A stretch of DNA of 64,000 nt from positions 62,001 to 126,000 of the forward strand of contig JAJEIE010000018.1 of NCBI GenBank assembly GCA_022827625.1, written 5' to 3'. This document shows, in pieces, positions 54,469-63,606 of this stretch. The number at the start of each line of letters is the position of its first letter. Position 1 is the stretch's first letter. The notes under the pieces were generated by a model that was not told the DNA's origin, did no database searches, and saw only the letters and a list, made by a program, of their open reading frames with translations. The DNA comes from Candidatus Poribacteria bacterium. GTDB taxonomy: Bacteria > Poribacteria > WGA-4E > WGA-3G. A program made the position numbers and the translations under genes.

Positions 54469-57400
54469 TTATTGAATCTCGCCGCGGATGGTCAGCGCGC
54501 TTGCGATGGAGAGGAAGTCCCTACCCTCTTCAACTCTATCGTGATTGTAGCTAACACCGAGATGGAGGTTTGCTGTGATATGCGTGCTAATTTTGTATCC
54601 GACGCGCAGCGTTGTCTCGTAGCGTTCCGAACGTTCTTCACGGTTTGCACCGAATTGCTCCCGCCGAATCGCCCAGGAGAGGGTGTTGGTTAACTCCAGA
54701 TCGTGTTTCAGCGGGATTCTGCCGAAAAACGGGAGGCGTATCCCGTTTTCTGTGTGGTAGCGGTAGTCAATGCTCAGATTTGGTGTGACAATAAAGGCGT
54801 TGCTTTCGATACCACTCCGCTGCTGATCTTGGAAGGTCGTGCGGACTCCCAATGCCGTCCGGGTCTCTTTCCCCCATGTATGTATCCAACTGAGTGATGG
54901 TGTGTGGGCGGCACTATCGCTGAGAGTCGTTTCCTGCGTTGTATTGTCTCGTTTCGTGAAGCTATAACGGAGTTGGAAACTGGTGGTTTCCCTCGCAGTC
55001 AGTTTGAGGTCGGTTTCATAAGATTCCGCGTGCGATGTATAGATACTACCCGAGCTCTTTCGGAAACTATCAGAGGTACTGACGTTTGCGCCGACGGATG
55101 CCCATTTCCACGGATCTACCGAGCTGCGCAACGTGTAACGGTTGCTCCGCCGCGAGTTCGTCCGTTCCTTTGCATCTTCCGCAAGCGCATAGATTTCTAT
55201 AATTGACTGACCGGATGCCAGCCGCCGATACGATTCAGTCGCTGTAAAGTTGGCGTTCGTGCTAACGGTAAAACTTTTTAGGATTCGGTTCAGAATGCCA
55301 TCCTGCTGTTGACTGTTGGAAACCATTGGCTGTTGGCTTTCAGCAGAGATGTTGCCTGATAAACGAGGGGCCTCTTGCTGATTACTGACTGCTGATTGCT
55401 GACCGTTGACGGCTGTTTTATCGCGTTCAATCCAATCACCACGTTTTTCTTCGAGTTCTTGGATTTGGGTCTCGTCGATACCACTTTCACGTAACTGTTC
55501 TGTAATAGTTGTCGGTTGTTGGTTGTCAGTTATCGGTAACGCCTTTGTAGCAGATACAGCGTTTTCTCCTGTGGCACGATCTACTGATTGCTGACTGCCA
55601 TTTAAGAGCCATCCGAACCATTTTTCGAGGCGTAGATTCATTCCGAGGCTGACGTTTCCGTTGAGTGAAGCATTTTTTTCTTCGCTGAACCAATTCTCAC
55701 GGAAACTCATCCGGCTTGTGACAGTAGGTCGCATCCCGAGCAAGTCTCGGTTGAGACGCGGTGTGAGCGACAAGCGATGTTCGCGCTGCGCAATTGAAAA
55801 GTCGGGTTCCGCCGCTTCTTCGGGTTCCGCCGTTTCTGGCTCTGTCGCTACATTACCACCAAAAGGTGATCTGGAACTGCGATCCTCTCGTCTTTCAAGC
55901 GTCCGGCTAATATCATAAGTTGGGCTTAGGCTGAAGATGTTTGTCGGATTAATATTTAGCGTGATTGTACCACTGTCTGTTTTTTCATCGCGATTTCTGC
56001 CGTAACCGTAACTATAATAGGAACTGGAGGTTGAAGCGGTATCCGTCGCGGTTTCCGGCTTTGCGAGTATATCCTCGTGACGATACTGGGCGTTAACACC
56101 GAGTTTTGACCCCAGATCGTAACGAAAGCTGCCGGTATAGAGGTGGCTGATTTGTGTTCCTTGGCGTTCGTTCCAGAAATCTTGGTAGTTATAAGCGAAA
56201 CCGAGGTTTGGAAGCGGGTTTCGGTTGAATTGGACAGAGAAGTCCCGGCTCCGAATTTCGCTTTTCCCACTCTGAAAACTGCTATACCCGCCGCGCTGCG
56301 TCTCAGTTTCGGTCTCTTGTTGTCGGATAGCATATCGGACGGGTAGCCACGGGAAGAGCGTAACATCTGCGTCGATGTTGAAATCGTTATTTGTGGTGCT
56401 ATATCCGCGTGAAGAGAGGCGTTGTCTACCGACTTCGCCAGCCCCGCTTTCAAAGTCTTTGTCTTGACTTGCGTAACCTCCGCGCAATTTAACGATATTA
56501 CCGAAACCGACTGACATGTTGCCGCGCCGTGCCCATCCGGCACGAACGAGCGGATCGCCGAGATGAATCTCGTTCACCCAAATTTCGCCGCTAATTTCAC
56601 GCTCGGTGTCATTACGAATACCCAATAGGATACCCCCGATGTTTTTAATCGAGAGTCGGGTGCTGTTTCTCCCACGAATCGCGAAGCCGTCGGGGTGTCC
56701 ATCGGGCGCATCATCTATAGGTTGACTATCGGAAACTGTTGGCTGTTGGCTATCAGTACTTGTGGGTGGGAGGATGTCTGTTTCCACAAGAAGCTGACCA
56801 CTGATTGCTGACTGCTGATCGCTGACGACTACATCAGGATAGGCGTTTCTGTGCAAGTCGCGTAGATCAATTTCAATCAACTTCCAACCGTCAAAGTCGA
56901 TCGGCACCGTATATTCATAGTAGTCTGTTAGGTTCTCAAAAACATTGACATCTTCTTCTTGTGTTTGATCGACAAAGGGGTCTGAACTGTAAAACGAGCT
57001 GCGATAACCCGTACGGACGGTCGGGGCGAGTTGCAAAACGAAAGTTGTATCGCTTTTATCTCCATAGAGCCAAAATCGGAGCGTATCGTGCTTGCTGAAG
57101 TCTTGCCCTTCGCTTTGCGTTAAACCTTTCAGTTGCTTAGAAGTGACACCGTAAGAGCCCGGAAAGAGGTAATACTCAAGACTCAGCGTCTGTTCACGTT
57201 GCTGTTGGGTTTGAAAACCGAGGGACGTTGCTGTAAATGGGTGCAGTTTTTTGAAGAGTTCATTGTCCTCAATGTCAAGATACGCGCTCTGATAATCATC
57301 GTAGCTAAAGTTGTCTTTTGTGCCAACGATGAACTTTTCGAGTGTATCCTCAACGATTGTGCTTGTTGAGAGTGTTTCACCTGTAGATGTGGGCGTCGGG

Positions 57401-60400
57401 TCGCTCAGGGTCGGCTCGGTCTCTGGATCGATTTGTGAGCCGGAACGGGTTATGATGCCCTGTTGCCATTTGTTTCCAACAATTTCGATGGATGCCCACT
57501 GCAAAGTGCCTTGTGCGGGACCGGGTGCGTTTTTGCTCAACCAGAACCGAAAGTGTTGTACGAATACAAGACTGGGAAGCCGCGAACCCGTCGGCGTAAA
57601 TTTCGAGAGCGGAATATTAAGGAACATCCAGTCATTGACGTTTTTGCTTTTGATCCATTCATTCGGGATGTCATTGAGTGGGATTGAGATTTCAAAGTAG
57701 GCATCGGTTCCATCGAGGACACCGTCCCCGTTGAGGTCTTCACTGTCGAGGATCTGGTTATCTTCACCGACAGAGATGCCGCCGAGGGGTCCGTCGTAAT
57801 TCCACCCTACGTCTTCACCGGTATCGAGTGCGCCGTTTCCGCGATAGCGGTCAAACTCTGAGAGGTTCTCCAAGTCCAAATCTAAAGCATCGACGCTGCC
57901 ATCGCCGTTTGTGTCTATGAGTGTGTCAGGAAGGTCTTCACTGTCCAATCGTTTGTCTTCATCGGTGTCTTCGTTCACGACGCCGAGGTTCAAGTGCAGT
58001 GTCACATTGTTGTCTCCTTGGACGCGTAGCCAGATTTCAAGGAACCCGCGTTCCGAGTAATCTACACCTGATGCGGATAGACCGTTTGAAAAGCCGCCCC
58101 ATTCCGCGACGACATCTCTGAAATCGTAGCCGAGTTCCATGATGAGGCGTTCTTCGGTCGAGAGAGAGAGCGGTTGGATTGAGGAGGCGGGGACATCTCG
58201 GTTCCGCATATAGTTCCCGATGGCTTCGGATTCGTTTTTATCTTTGAGGACAACTCTAAAAACGGCTCTGTTTTCATTGGTCGGTATCACCTGGTAATCC
58301 GATAGATTTCCGGCTGTCATTTGGTTTGGTGAAGTATAAGGGAGACTGCTATGTTTCCAGTTGTATTTCAGCGTAGGTACCGTTGTCGCTTCCTTCGCAC
58401 CTTCCATGCTATCAATGAGTGCGACACCTATGCTATTCGGGTTATTGTGTGAGTAAGCGGCTTCCCCACTAAAGTCGAGGGAGAGTGGGAAGTTTCGCAT
58501 ATTAATAAACGGCAACAGGTTGAAGAGACCGGCAATATTGAATTCTCTGCCGAAACTGGTGTTCACGTTGACGGCTTGTAAACGGTTGGGAACGCCGTTG
58601 ACATCTGGTATTTCCGCCGGTTTCTGTCCGGTATTCAGAATATAACCTGTTGATAATGCGAATCCTTTTTGGAAAACAGGGTTAAAGTAGTTCATCGTGC
58701 CGCCGTAATTGCCGTAACTCCGAGATCTCCCGCCAAGACCACCGTAGCTGCTGTAGCCACCCCCGAAACCGCCCCCGCCGAAGCCTCCACCAAATCCGCT
58801 ACGTCCAAAGCCGCCGAAACCGCTTCTTCCGAACCCTCCGCTTCTGCCTCTCGGAAAGGTTTCACCGAAAGCATCTTGTGGACCGGTTCCAAGCGTCGGG
58901 TCCATCGTTTGCATACCGCCTAATCGGTTGAACCTATCTTCAAGGCTCTGTTCTCTGCCCGATTTAGGCTTCGGTTTATGTGTATATTCTAACCAAGCCC
59001 CGACGACAGCCTGTTGCGATGCGCCGCCGAAAGGTGTCTTTTCAAATTCTACGACAATCTCATCAAACTCATCAAGCTGCCTGAAGAAACGGAGCGTGCC
59101 GACCTCATAAAGCATCATATAATCGGTGTCGCGGGTCAGGAGGCGACCGTTAAGGCGAACGGTTTCACTCTCTGGAATGACGAATAAGCCTACGTTGTAG
59201 GTCTCTGATTGATACGCGTAATCAGCGATAATCGTATAGATTTGCGCATCTGTGCGGACACCTTCAAGGTAGATGGCGTTGTTGTTGAGCGTGTCACGAT
59301 AGGCATAATATGGGTGGTCCGGATCTGTGATTTGAAAAGGATATATGCCGTAAGTTGTTGGGAAACGAAGAATACCTCTATCGTAGTCTATGAACTGTGC
59401 ATCGACATTACCGTCGCCGTTTTGATCCAATCCGAAGATTGCGATATAAGGTGCAGAACCACTACTTGTTTGGAACGTTTCACTTTGTCCTTGGCGAAGG
59501 ATGGTGAGTGTGAAGTCGCGCGGATTAATGTTTCGGTTGCCGAGACTGTAGACGTGGGTCGCCTCTGTGCCGCGGAAACCCTTCTCTTTTAGCACAACGT
59601 AGCCTACCGGTTCCCCTTCTTCATCAAGTGTGCCATCTTCGTTTTCGTCAACGAAAACCTCCCCAGGGTTCCCAACGCTACCGCCACCGCTGCCAAGATA
59701 TTCGTACGCGACAACGACGGTATAACTCGCCGAAATCGGCGTGAGGAATTCTATTTCGCCTGTCTCATAGTCTATGTTGTAGTCTTGCCCGGCGAACTGC
59801 GGGTTGAAATAACCTCGACTCGTCCGTTTACCGCCTTGGTTGTTTCCAACGACCCCATCATCAATGTAAATCTCTTCGCTCCCTGCTTTTATAGGCAGAT
59901 ATGCGTTATGGAGTGCGCCGTCTTCATCTCTGTGGATGTGATAGAACCTGTTTTTTACGTAGTTAGTATCTTGAATCTGAATCCCGCGTGGTCCGTACCC
60001 GTAACCCCCACCTGCGCGCCGCGATTGTCCACGGAAGGTACGGACCTCACGTATTCCCTTGCTGCGGGAGCCGAACGCTGTAAGACGGGCGTTTTTCCAT
60101 TCAAAAACGCCTTCAAGTCCGAACAAGTTCCGGTTGATATTCAAAAAACGGGTGTTCGGTAAGCTGAGTGTGATGTCGCCGAAGGAGATCGTTTTTATGA
60201 TACTGTCGGGTGTGCCTTCGTACCAGATTTTAATCTTCTGCTCCTTCGCACCCCCTATGCCGTATCCGCCGCCATATCCACCGCCGTATCCGCCATACCC
60301 ACCACCGCTGCCGAAACTGCTGCCACCGGCACTGTAATCTACAGCGATATGCGTCCGTTGTCCGACGCGACCGTGGAGACCAAACTGCTGAATCTGTCGC

Positions 60401-61242
60401 AGATTAAAACCTGTTGCGCGTGGGACACCCCCACTTCCATATCCACCATACCCGCTGCCATATCCACTGCTGTAGCCGCTGCCGTAGCTACTATACCCAC
60501 TTCCGAACCCTGAACCGTATCCCCCGCCAAACCCGCTGCTGCTATAGCCGAAATCCTCATAACCGTAAGACGATGTGAGTCCTAAGTCAAGTCCCGATGA
60601 ATACCCTCCATATCCGCCGCCATAACCGTATCCGCCATATCGGTTCAGGTCCCCTTCCCCAAAGTAATGGGTCTTGTTTGCCTCTATGGTTACCGATTGT
60701 AAGCCTGTAATTTTGAGGTTAGAATCCATCGGGAGCGCGATGCCTTCTTCGTCCCGCTTTGGCCTCGGTTTCCAATCGTAGAGTTTGCTGAGGTCGGTCA
60801 AGTCTGGTGGGTACCGCCATCTCTGGAGGCTGTCTAAGTAGGGTTGGATGAGCTGATCGCTGTCGGTTGGCTGTTGGTCTTCAGCGGGGCGTGTGCCTTG
60901 TTCCTGTGATGTGTCCGTTCGCCACCATTCTTGCTGACTGTGCTGATTGTCGCTTTGCCAGATGAAATACTTTGACGCACTACTGCTGTCAAAGGGATTG
61001 CGGTTGGACAATCCGAATTGGATAGGACGCTGATGTTCCTGAGGTGTCTCGGATGTGTCGGAATCGGAATTTGAGGCGCGTTGAAGGGGTTTTGTAGCGT
61101 CTGTTTGTGTTTCTGCTGTGGGTTCGGCTTCTTCTTCAGCGATACGACTCACAGCGACTTCGGATGTTGAACAGATTATAATGATAAAGATAAGTCCGAT
61201 TTTTAACAGTTCTACAAATTTTGACAAAGGATTTTCCTGCAC
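54469..61242 (-). CDS. SprA-like giant outer-membrane protein (type IX translocon-like)
   Basis: A 2,257-residue exported protein starting at a GTG with GGGA upstream. Signal peptide ELLKIGLIFIIIICSTSEVA. SprA-like features are the LHGRVGQRTHIAVDYSAGG, KIWYEGTPDSIIKTISFGDI and LFGLEGVFEWKNARLTAFGS repeats, YNIDYETGEIEFLTPISASY, and long C-terminal barrel-like stretches. SprA of Bacteroidota forms the type IX outer-membrane channel. PorU- and PorV-like genes lie elsewhere in the window. Unusual inserts: a Gly/Tyr/Ser-rich segment (~195-330, GYGGGYGGYSSG pattern) and a second Gly-rich block (~800-850). Several Gln/Ser-rich patches encoded by heptamer repeats (NGQQSAVSNQQ, SDQQSAISGQ, STDSQQPTVSDS) also occur. 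Family call is by pattern and moderately firm. Confidence 0.78.
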   Translation of the reverse strand: MQENPLSKFVELLKIGLIFIIIICSTSEVAVSRIAEEEAEPTAETQTDATKPLQRASNSDSDTSETPQEHQRPIQFGLSNRNPFDSSSASKYFIWQSDNQHSQQEWWRTDTSQEQGTRPAEDQQPTDSDQLIQPYLDSLQRWRYPPDLTDLSKLYDWKPRPKRDEEGIALPMDSNLKITGLQSVTIEANKTHYFGEGDLNRYGGYGYGGGYGGYSSGLDLGLTSSYGYEDFGYSSSGFGGGYGSGFGSGYSSYGSGYSSGYGSGYGGYGSGGVPRATGFNLRQIQQFGLHGRVGQRTHIAVDYSAGGSSFGSGGGYGGYGGGYGGGYGIGGAKEQKIKIWYEGTPDSIIKTISFGDITLSLPNTRFLNINRNLFGLEGVFEWKNARLTAFGSRSKGIREVRTFRGQSRRAGGGYGYGPRGIQIQDTNYVKNRFYHIHRDEDGALHNAYLPIKAGSEEIYIDDGVVGNNQGGKRTSRGYFNPQFAGQDYNIDYETGEIEFLTPISASYTVVVAYEYLGSGGGSVGNPGEVFVDENEDGTLDEEGEPVGYVVLKEKGFRGTEATHVYSLGNRNINPRDFTLTILRQGQSETFQTSSGSAPYIAIFGLDQNGDGNVDAQFIDYDRGILRFPTTYGIYPFQITDPDHPYYAYRDTLNNNAIYLEGVRTDAQIYTIIADYAYQSETYNVGLFVIPESETVRLNGRLLTRDTDYMMLYEVGTLRFFRQLDEFDEIVVEFEKTPFGGASQQAVVGAWLEYTHKPKPKSGREQSLEDRFNRLGGMQTMDPTLGTGPQDAFGETFPRGRSGGFGRSGFGGFGRSGFGGGFGGGGFGGGYSSYGGLGGRSRSYGNYGGTMNYFNPVFQKGFALSTGYILNTGQKPAEIPDVNGVPNRLQAVNVNTSFGREFNIAGLFNLLPFINMRNFPLSLDFSGEAAYSHNNPNSIGVALIDSMEGAKEATTVPTLKYNWKHSSLPYTSPNQMTAGNLSDYQVIPTNENRAVFRVVLKDKNESEAIGNYMRNRDVPASSIQPLSLSTEERLIMELGYDFRDVVAEWGGFSNGLSASGVDYSERGFLEIWLRVQGDNNVTLHLNLGVVNEDTDEDKRLDSEDLPDTLIDTNGDGSVDALDLDLENLSEFDRYRGNGALDTGEDVGWNYDGPLGGISVGEDNQILDSEDLNGDGVLDGTDAYFEISIPLNDIPNEWIKSKNVNDWMFLNIPLSKFTPTGSRLPSLVFVQHFRFWLSKNAPGPAQGTLQWASIEIVGNKWQQGIITRSGSQIDPETEPTLSDPTPTSTGETLSTSTIVEDTLEKFIVGTKDNFSYDDYQSAYLDIEDNELFKKLHPFTATSLGFQTQQQREQTLSLEYYLFPGSYGVTSKQLKGLTQSEGQDFSKHDTLRFWLYGDKSDTTFVLQLAPTVRTGYRSSFYSSDPFVDQTQEEDVNVFENLTDYYEYTVPIDFDGWKLIEIDLRDLHRNAYPDVVVSDQQSAISGQLLVETDILPPTSTDSQQPTVSDSQPIDDAPDGHPDGFAIRGRNSTRLSIKNIGGILLGIRNDTEREISGEIWVNEIHLGDPLVRAGWARRGNMSVGFGNIVKLRGGYASQDKDFESGAGEVGRQRLSSRGYSTTNNDFNIDADVTLFPWLPVRYAIRQQETETETQRGGYSSFQSGKSEIRSRDFSVQFNRNPLPNLGFAYNYQDFWNERQGTQISHLYTGSFRYDLGSKLGVNAQYRHEDILAKPETATDTASTSSSYYSYGYGRNRDEKTDSGTITLNINPTNIFSLSPTYDISRTLERREDRSSRSPFGGNVATEPETAEPEEAAEPDFSIAQREHRLSLTPRLNRDLLGMRPTVTSRMSFRENWFSEEKNASLNGNVSLGMNLRLEKWFGWLLNGSQQSVDRATGENAVSATKALPITDNQQPTTITEQLRESGIDETQIQELEEKRGDWIERDKTAVNGQQSAVSNQQEAPRLSGNISAESQQPMVSNSQQQDGILNRILKSFTVSTNANFTATESYRRLASGQSIIEIYALAEDAKERTNSRRSNRYTLRSSVDPWKWASVGANVSTSDSFRKSSGSIYTSHAESYETDLKLTARETTSFQLRYSFTKRDNTTQETTLSDSAAHTPSLSWIHTWGKETRTALGVRTTFQDQQRSGIESNAFIVTPNLSIDYRYHTENGIRLPFFGRIPLKHDLELTNTLSWAIRREQFGANREERSERYETTLRVGYKISTHITANLHLGVSYNHDRVEEGRDFLSIASALTIRGEIQ
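55302..55540. repeat. Coding-region heptamer repeats inside SprA-like gene (segment 1)
   Basis: CTGTTGG/CTGATTG/GTTGTCG-type heptamers at 55302-55345, 55374-55415 and 55506-55540. They are read in frame as ESQQPMVSNSQQQ, NGQQSAVSNQQ and ITDNQQPTTITEQ. Confidence 0.75.
56717..56826. repeat. Coding-region heptamer repeats inside SprA-like gene (segment 2)
   Basis: TTGACTATCGGAAACTGTTG and CTGATTGCTGACTGCTGATC runs flank unrelated sequence, as in intergenic elements. They encode VSDQQSAISGQL and TDSQQPTVSDSQ without a stop. Confidence 0.75.
60270..60660 (-). repeat. Gly/Tyr/Ser-rich codon repeat within SprA-like gene
   Basis: Imperfect GGN-TAT/TAC-GGN and AGC/AGT codon repeats encode a ~130-residue low-complexity segment interrupted by one conserved SprA stretch (FNLRQIQQFGLHGRVGQ). 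A second shorter block lies at 58690-58830. Confidence 0.75.
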
Positions 61243-61693
61243 GTATATTCCCGATTTTGCGTATTAACTACATTTCTATGAATGCTGGTGTCGCAGCGTG
61301 AATAAAGCCCTAAGGATGGGCTGTTTGCAGTAATACGGAGTATTTAAACTTGAATCTGCAAACGAAGAATTGAGTGTTTGTGTTTACACAGATTTTTCTA
61401 ATTTATAGTAAAACCTAAAAATAAAGAGACCCTTCCGCCCTCCCCCGGTAGGGTTTTTGCTTGGGGTTTTTGCTTGGAGTCTTTGCTTGGGTGTTTCTGC
61501 GGATTTCTGCGGATTTCTGCGCGGTTTCCTAACCGTGCTGGTGCAAAGTGTCTCATTAATTCTGGGATCCACTATAGTATATAGGTTGAGGATGTGTTAC
61601 TTAGAATCCTCGCCCCATACACTATTCGCTATGAAATCCAAAGCCGTTCCGCTGCTTATCAGAGGACTTTAAGAGGAAATACGTAAGTCCTAA
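61243..61693. other. Intergenic region between SprA-like and LamG genes
   Basis: About 450 bp without a gene. It holds a local direct-repeat cluster (61454-61523) and otherwise nothing recognised. The upstream promoter of the SprA-like gene should lie here, but no clear -35/-10 pair was found. Confidence 0.4.
61454..61523. repeat. Two adjacent local tandem repeats
   Basis: Three copies of a 13-bp unit TTTTTGCTTGGGG (61454 on) are followed by three copies of a 10-bp unit TTTCTGCGGA (61494-61523), with minor changes. Not heptamer-phased and not seen elsewhere in the window. Confidence 0.7.
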
Positions 61694-62446
61694 CTATCTT
61701 TCCTTAAGGTGTCCCCACGTTAAGGTTAATTTGTCCACCGCTTCCACCGATTGAAATTGTTTTGTAAGGCCCTCCATCACCTCCGCGAGTTCGTCTTCAT
61801 CCAGTGCCGTATTATAAACAGCAACCTCATCGATAATGCCTTTCAGAGGTCCGTTTCGTCCGTCGGGACCCTGTGCACCGATAATCATGGGAGCGTCGCT
61901 TGTTGCGGGTTTTCCAGCAGCACCGCGTGGATTAAATTGCTCGCCATCAACGTAAGGGATAAGGTTCTTTTCATCGTATACCCCGGCGACAAAGTGCCAT
62001 TGATCATCGGTGACTTCTTTACTACCCACTTGCAGATCTTGGGCACCGCCGGGGAGCGTGAACCCAAATGTCATCACGCCGGGACGGATCCACATCGTAT
62101 AGTTTCTATTTGGCCACGTTTCTTTGCCAACGATAACTTGGTACGGTTCAACAATCTTAGGCACTTTTATCCATGCCGTCATTGTCCACTGCCTGAGGTT
62201 CATAACGTTGTCATGTGGCACGCTCACATGTCCACCGTCAAATTCAAGTGCTTTCTCAAATTTCCCATCGACCCATGCGACTTCTCCAATAATTTCGCCA
62301 TCATGTCCGTTGCCTGAAACATCTTTAACGGTCTTCCCTACACCTTCGTCAAAGAGCCATACGCCAACGACTTCAGCATTGACACAGGCAACACCGAGGT
62401 AGCAAGAGATAGCCACTAAGAGCATCAAAACAGTTAGGTTTTTCAT
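61694..62446 (-). CDS. Secreted LamG-domain (concanavalin-like) protein
   Basis: The 250-residue protein has a signal peptide (MKNLTVLMLLVAISCYLGVA). It has a single LamG/concanavalin-A-like jelly roll: VVGVWLFDEGVGKTVKDVSG, NGHDGEIIG, LRQWTMTAWIKVP, QWHFVAGVYDEKNLIPYVDG and GIIDEVAVYNTALDEDELAEVM. The frame opens much further upstream (63091), overlapping the divergent neighbour gene. The ATG at 62446 has AAGGAG upstream and starts the signal peptide, so it is used. Likely extracellular glycan or surface binding. Divergent from a related LamG gene at 62589. Confidence 0.87.
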   Translation of the reverse strand: MKNLTVLMLLVAISCYLGVACVNAEVVGVWLFDEGVGKTVKDVSGNGHDGEIIGEVAWVDGKFEKALEFDGGHVSVPHDNVMNLRQWTMTAWIKVPKIVEPYQVIVGKETWPNRNYTMWIRPGVMTFGFTLPGGAQDLQVGSKEVTDDQWHFVAGVYDEKNLIPYVDGEQFNPRGAAGKPATSDAPMIIGAQGPDGRNGPLKGIIDEVAVYNTALDEDELAEVMEGLTKQFQSVEAVDKLTLTWGHLKER

Positions 62447-62588
62447 CCTTGTCTCCTTCCTTAATTTTTTTATTGCTTCTTTGTATTTTACCAGATTTAA
62501 CGGAAGGCTGCACACATTTTTTTCTCTTGACTTTTTCATATCGTTAAGGTAGGATGTCCACCAATTCCAAATGATGGAGGATGCTGGT

Positions 62589-63410
62589 GTGCGAAACCTA
62601 TCTATTTTACCGATAATCTGCTTAATGGTTCTCTCCATGATGGTTACACCCATGAGCGATGCGGCAATTGATACGAAAAACCTTGTTGGCGTGTGGCTCT
62701 TTGATGAAGCCAAAAACGATATGTCTCCTGATTCTACCGATAACGGCAATGATGCTGAATTGCTTAAAGGTGCCGAAGTGGTAGACGATGGAAAATTTGA
62801 TGGAGCGTTGAGTCTCGCTGGAGATAACCAATTCCAGATTGCAAGAGTCGAGAGTTCAAAAAGTTTGGATAGTTGTGCTGAGGAATACACCACGACAACG
62901 TGGGTGAAGCTAAAGAAAAAAGATAAAGTCGTTTTAGGGGGGTGTTGTAACGACGACCATGCCATCGTTAATTTTATGTATACCAACCTGTTGAACATCT
63001 TTGGACCTGGGAGAGGCGGTGGGCACGGTAAGGTTGAAATTGGCAGTGGACAACTCGCGCCCTCATGGGTTTCGGGTCCGACGCTCGTCAACGATGACCA
63101 GTGGCATCATATCGCTTTCACTTACGACGGAAAGAAGATGATCGCCTATGTCGATGGCAAGGTTGATGCGCAAGCCAATACGGGAGGCGTTTTTGGGTTA
63201 ACAGGGCAAGCCCTCAATATTGGCGGTATGCCCGGCGAGCGTCCCGGGTGGGGACTCATGGACGATGTCGCTATCTTCAATACCGCTTTAAGTGAAGCCG
63301 ATGTCAATGAGATCATGGACAAAGGGCTCGGTAGGCTCTTCGGGTTTACGCCTGTGTCACCAAAAGGACGTCTAACAACGGTTTGGGCAAGCGTAAAATC
63401 AAAACGTTAA
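62589..63410 (+). CDS. Secreted LamG-domain protein
   Basis: The 273-residue protein carries a signal peptide (RNLSILPIICLMVLSMMV, MSDAA cleavage). Its LamG domain is paralogous to the neighbouring protein: LVGVWLFDEAKNDMSPDST, DDGKFDGALSLAGD, DQWHHIAFTYDGKKMIAYVDG and GLMDDVAIFNTALSEADVNEIM. A GTG at 62589 has GGAGG 8 nt upstream and gives the best signal peptide. The ATG at 62571 has no ribosome site. Both LamG proteins end in a similar Thr-Trp/Val-Trp segment (LTLTWGHLK, LTTVWASVK), a shared C-terminal feature also seen as a motif in related proteins of this kind. Confidence 0.86.
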   Translation: MRNLSILPIICLMVLSMMVTPMSDAAIDTKNLVGVWLFDEAKNDMSPDSTDNGNDAELLKGAEVVDDGKFDGALSLAGDNQFQIARVESSKSLDSCAEEYTTTTWVKLKKKDKVVLGGCCNDDHAIVNFMYTNLLNIFGPGRGGGHGKVEIGSGQLAPSWVSGPTLVNDDQWHHIAFTYDGKKMIAYVDGKVDAQANTGGVFGLTGQALNIGGMPGERPGWGLMDDVAIFNTALSEADVNEIMDKGLGRLFGFTPVSPKGRLTTVWASVKSKR

Positions 63411-63428
63411 TTTTTGGGTCATATTGCT

Positions 63429-63450
63429 GGCGAGGTTTTCTAACCTCGCC
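63429..63450. repeat. GGCGAGGTT hairpin (short loop)
   Basis: GGCGAGGTT, loop TTCT, AACCTCGCC: a perfect 9-bp stem 18 nt after the LamG stop. No T-run follows, so it is more likely a repeat than a terminator. The same arms occur at 31734-31786. Confidence 0.6.
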
Positions 63451-63606
63451 CTAACAATTTAACCTATTGCTTCCGAGCTGCTGTGTCCGTTGTTTCGGCA
63501 GATACGGAATTCGTTAAAAGACCTTTTACAACCTAAAACAGGTTCTTTATCAATTTTAGATCGATGTTGACAACGGAAACATCGCCCAGACATAATCGTT
63601 AAAAAA

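Noticed and set aside
62447-63091. Long N-terminal extension of the minus-strand LamG gene
   Set aside because: It overlaps the convincing plus-strand LamG gene antisense, and the signal peptide starts at 62446.
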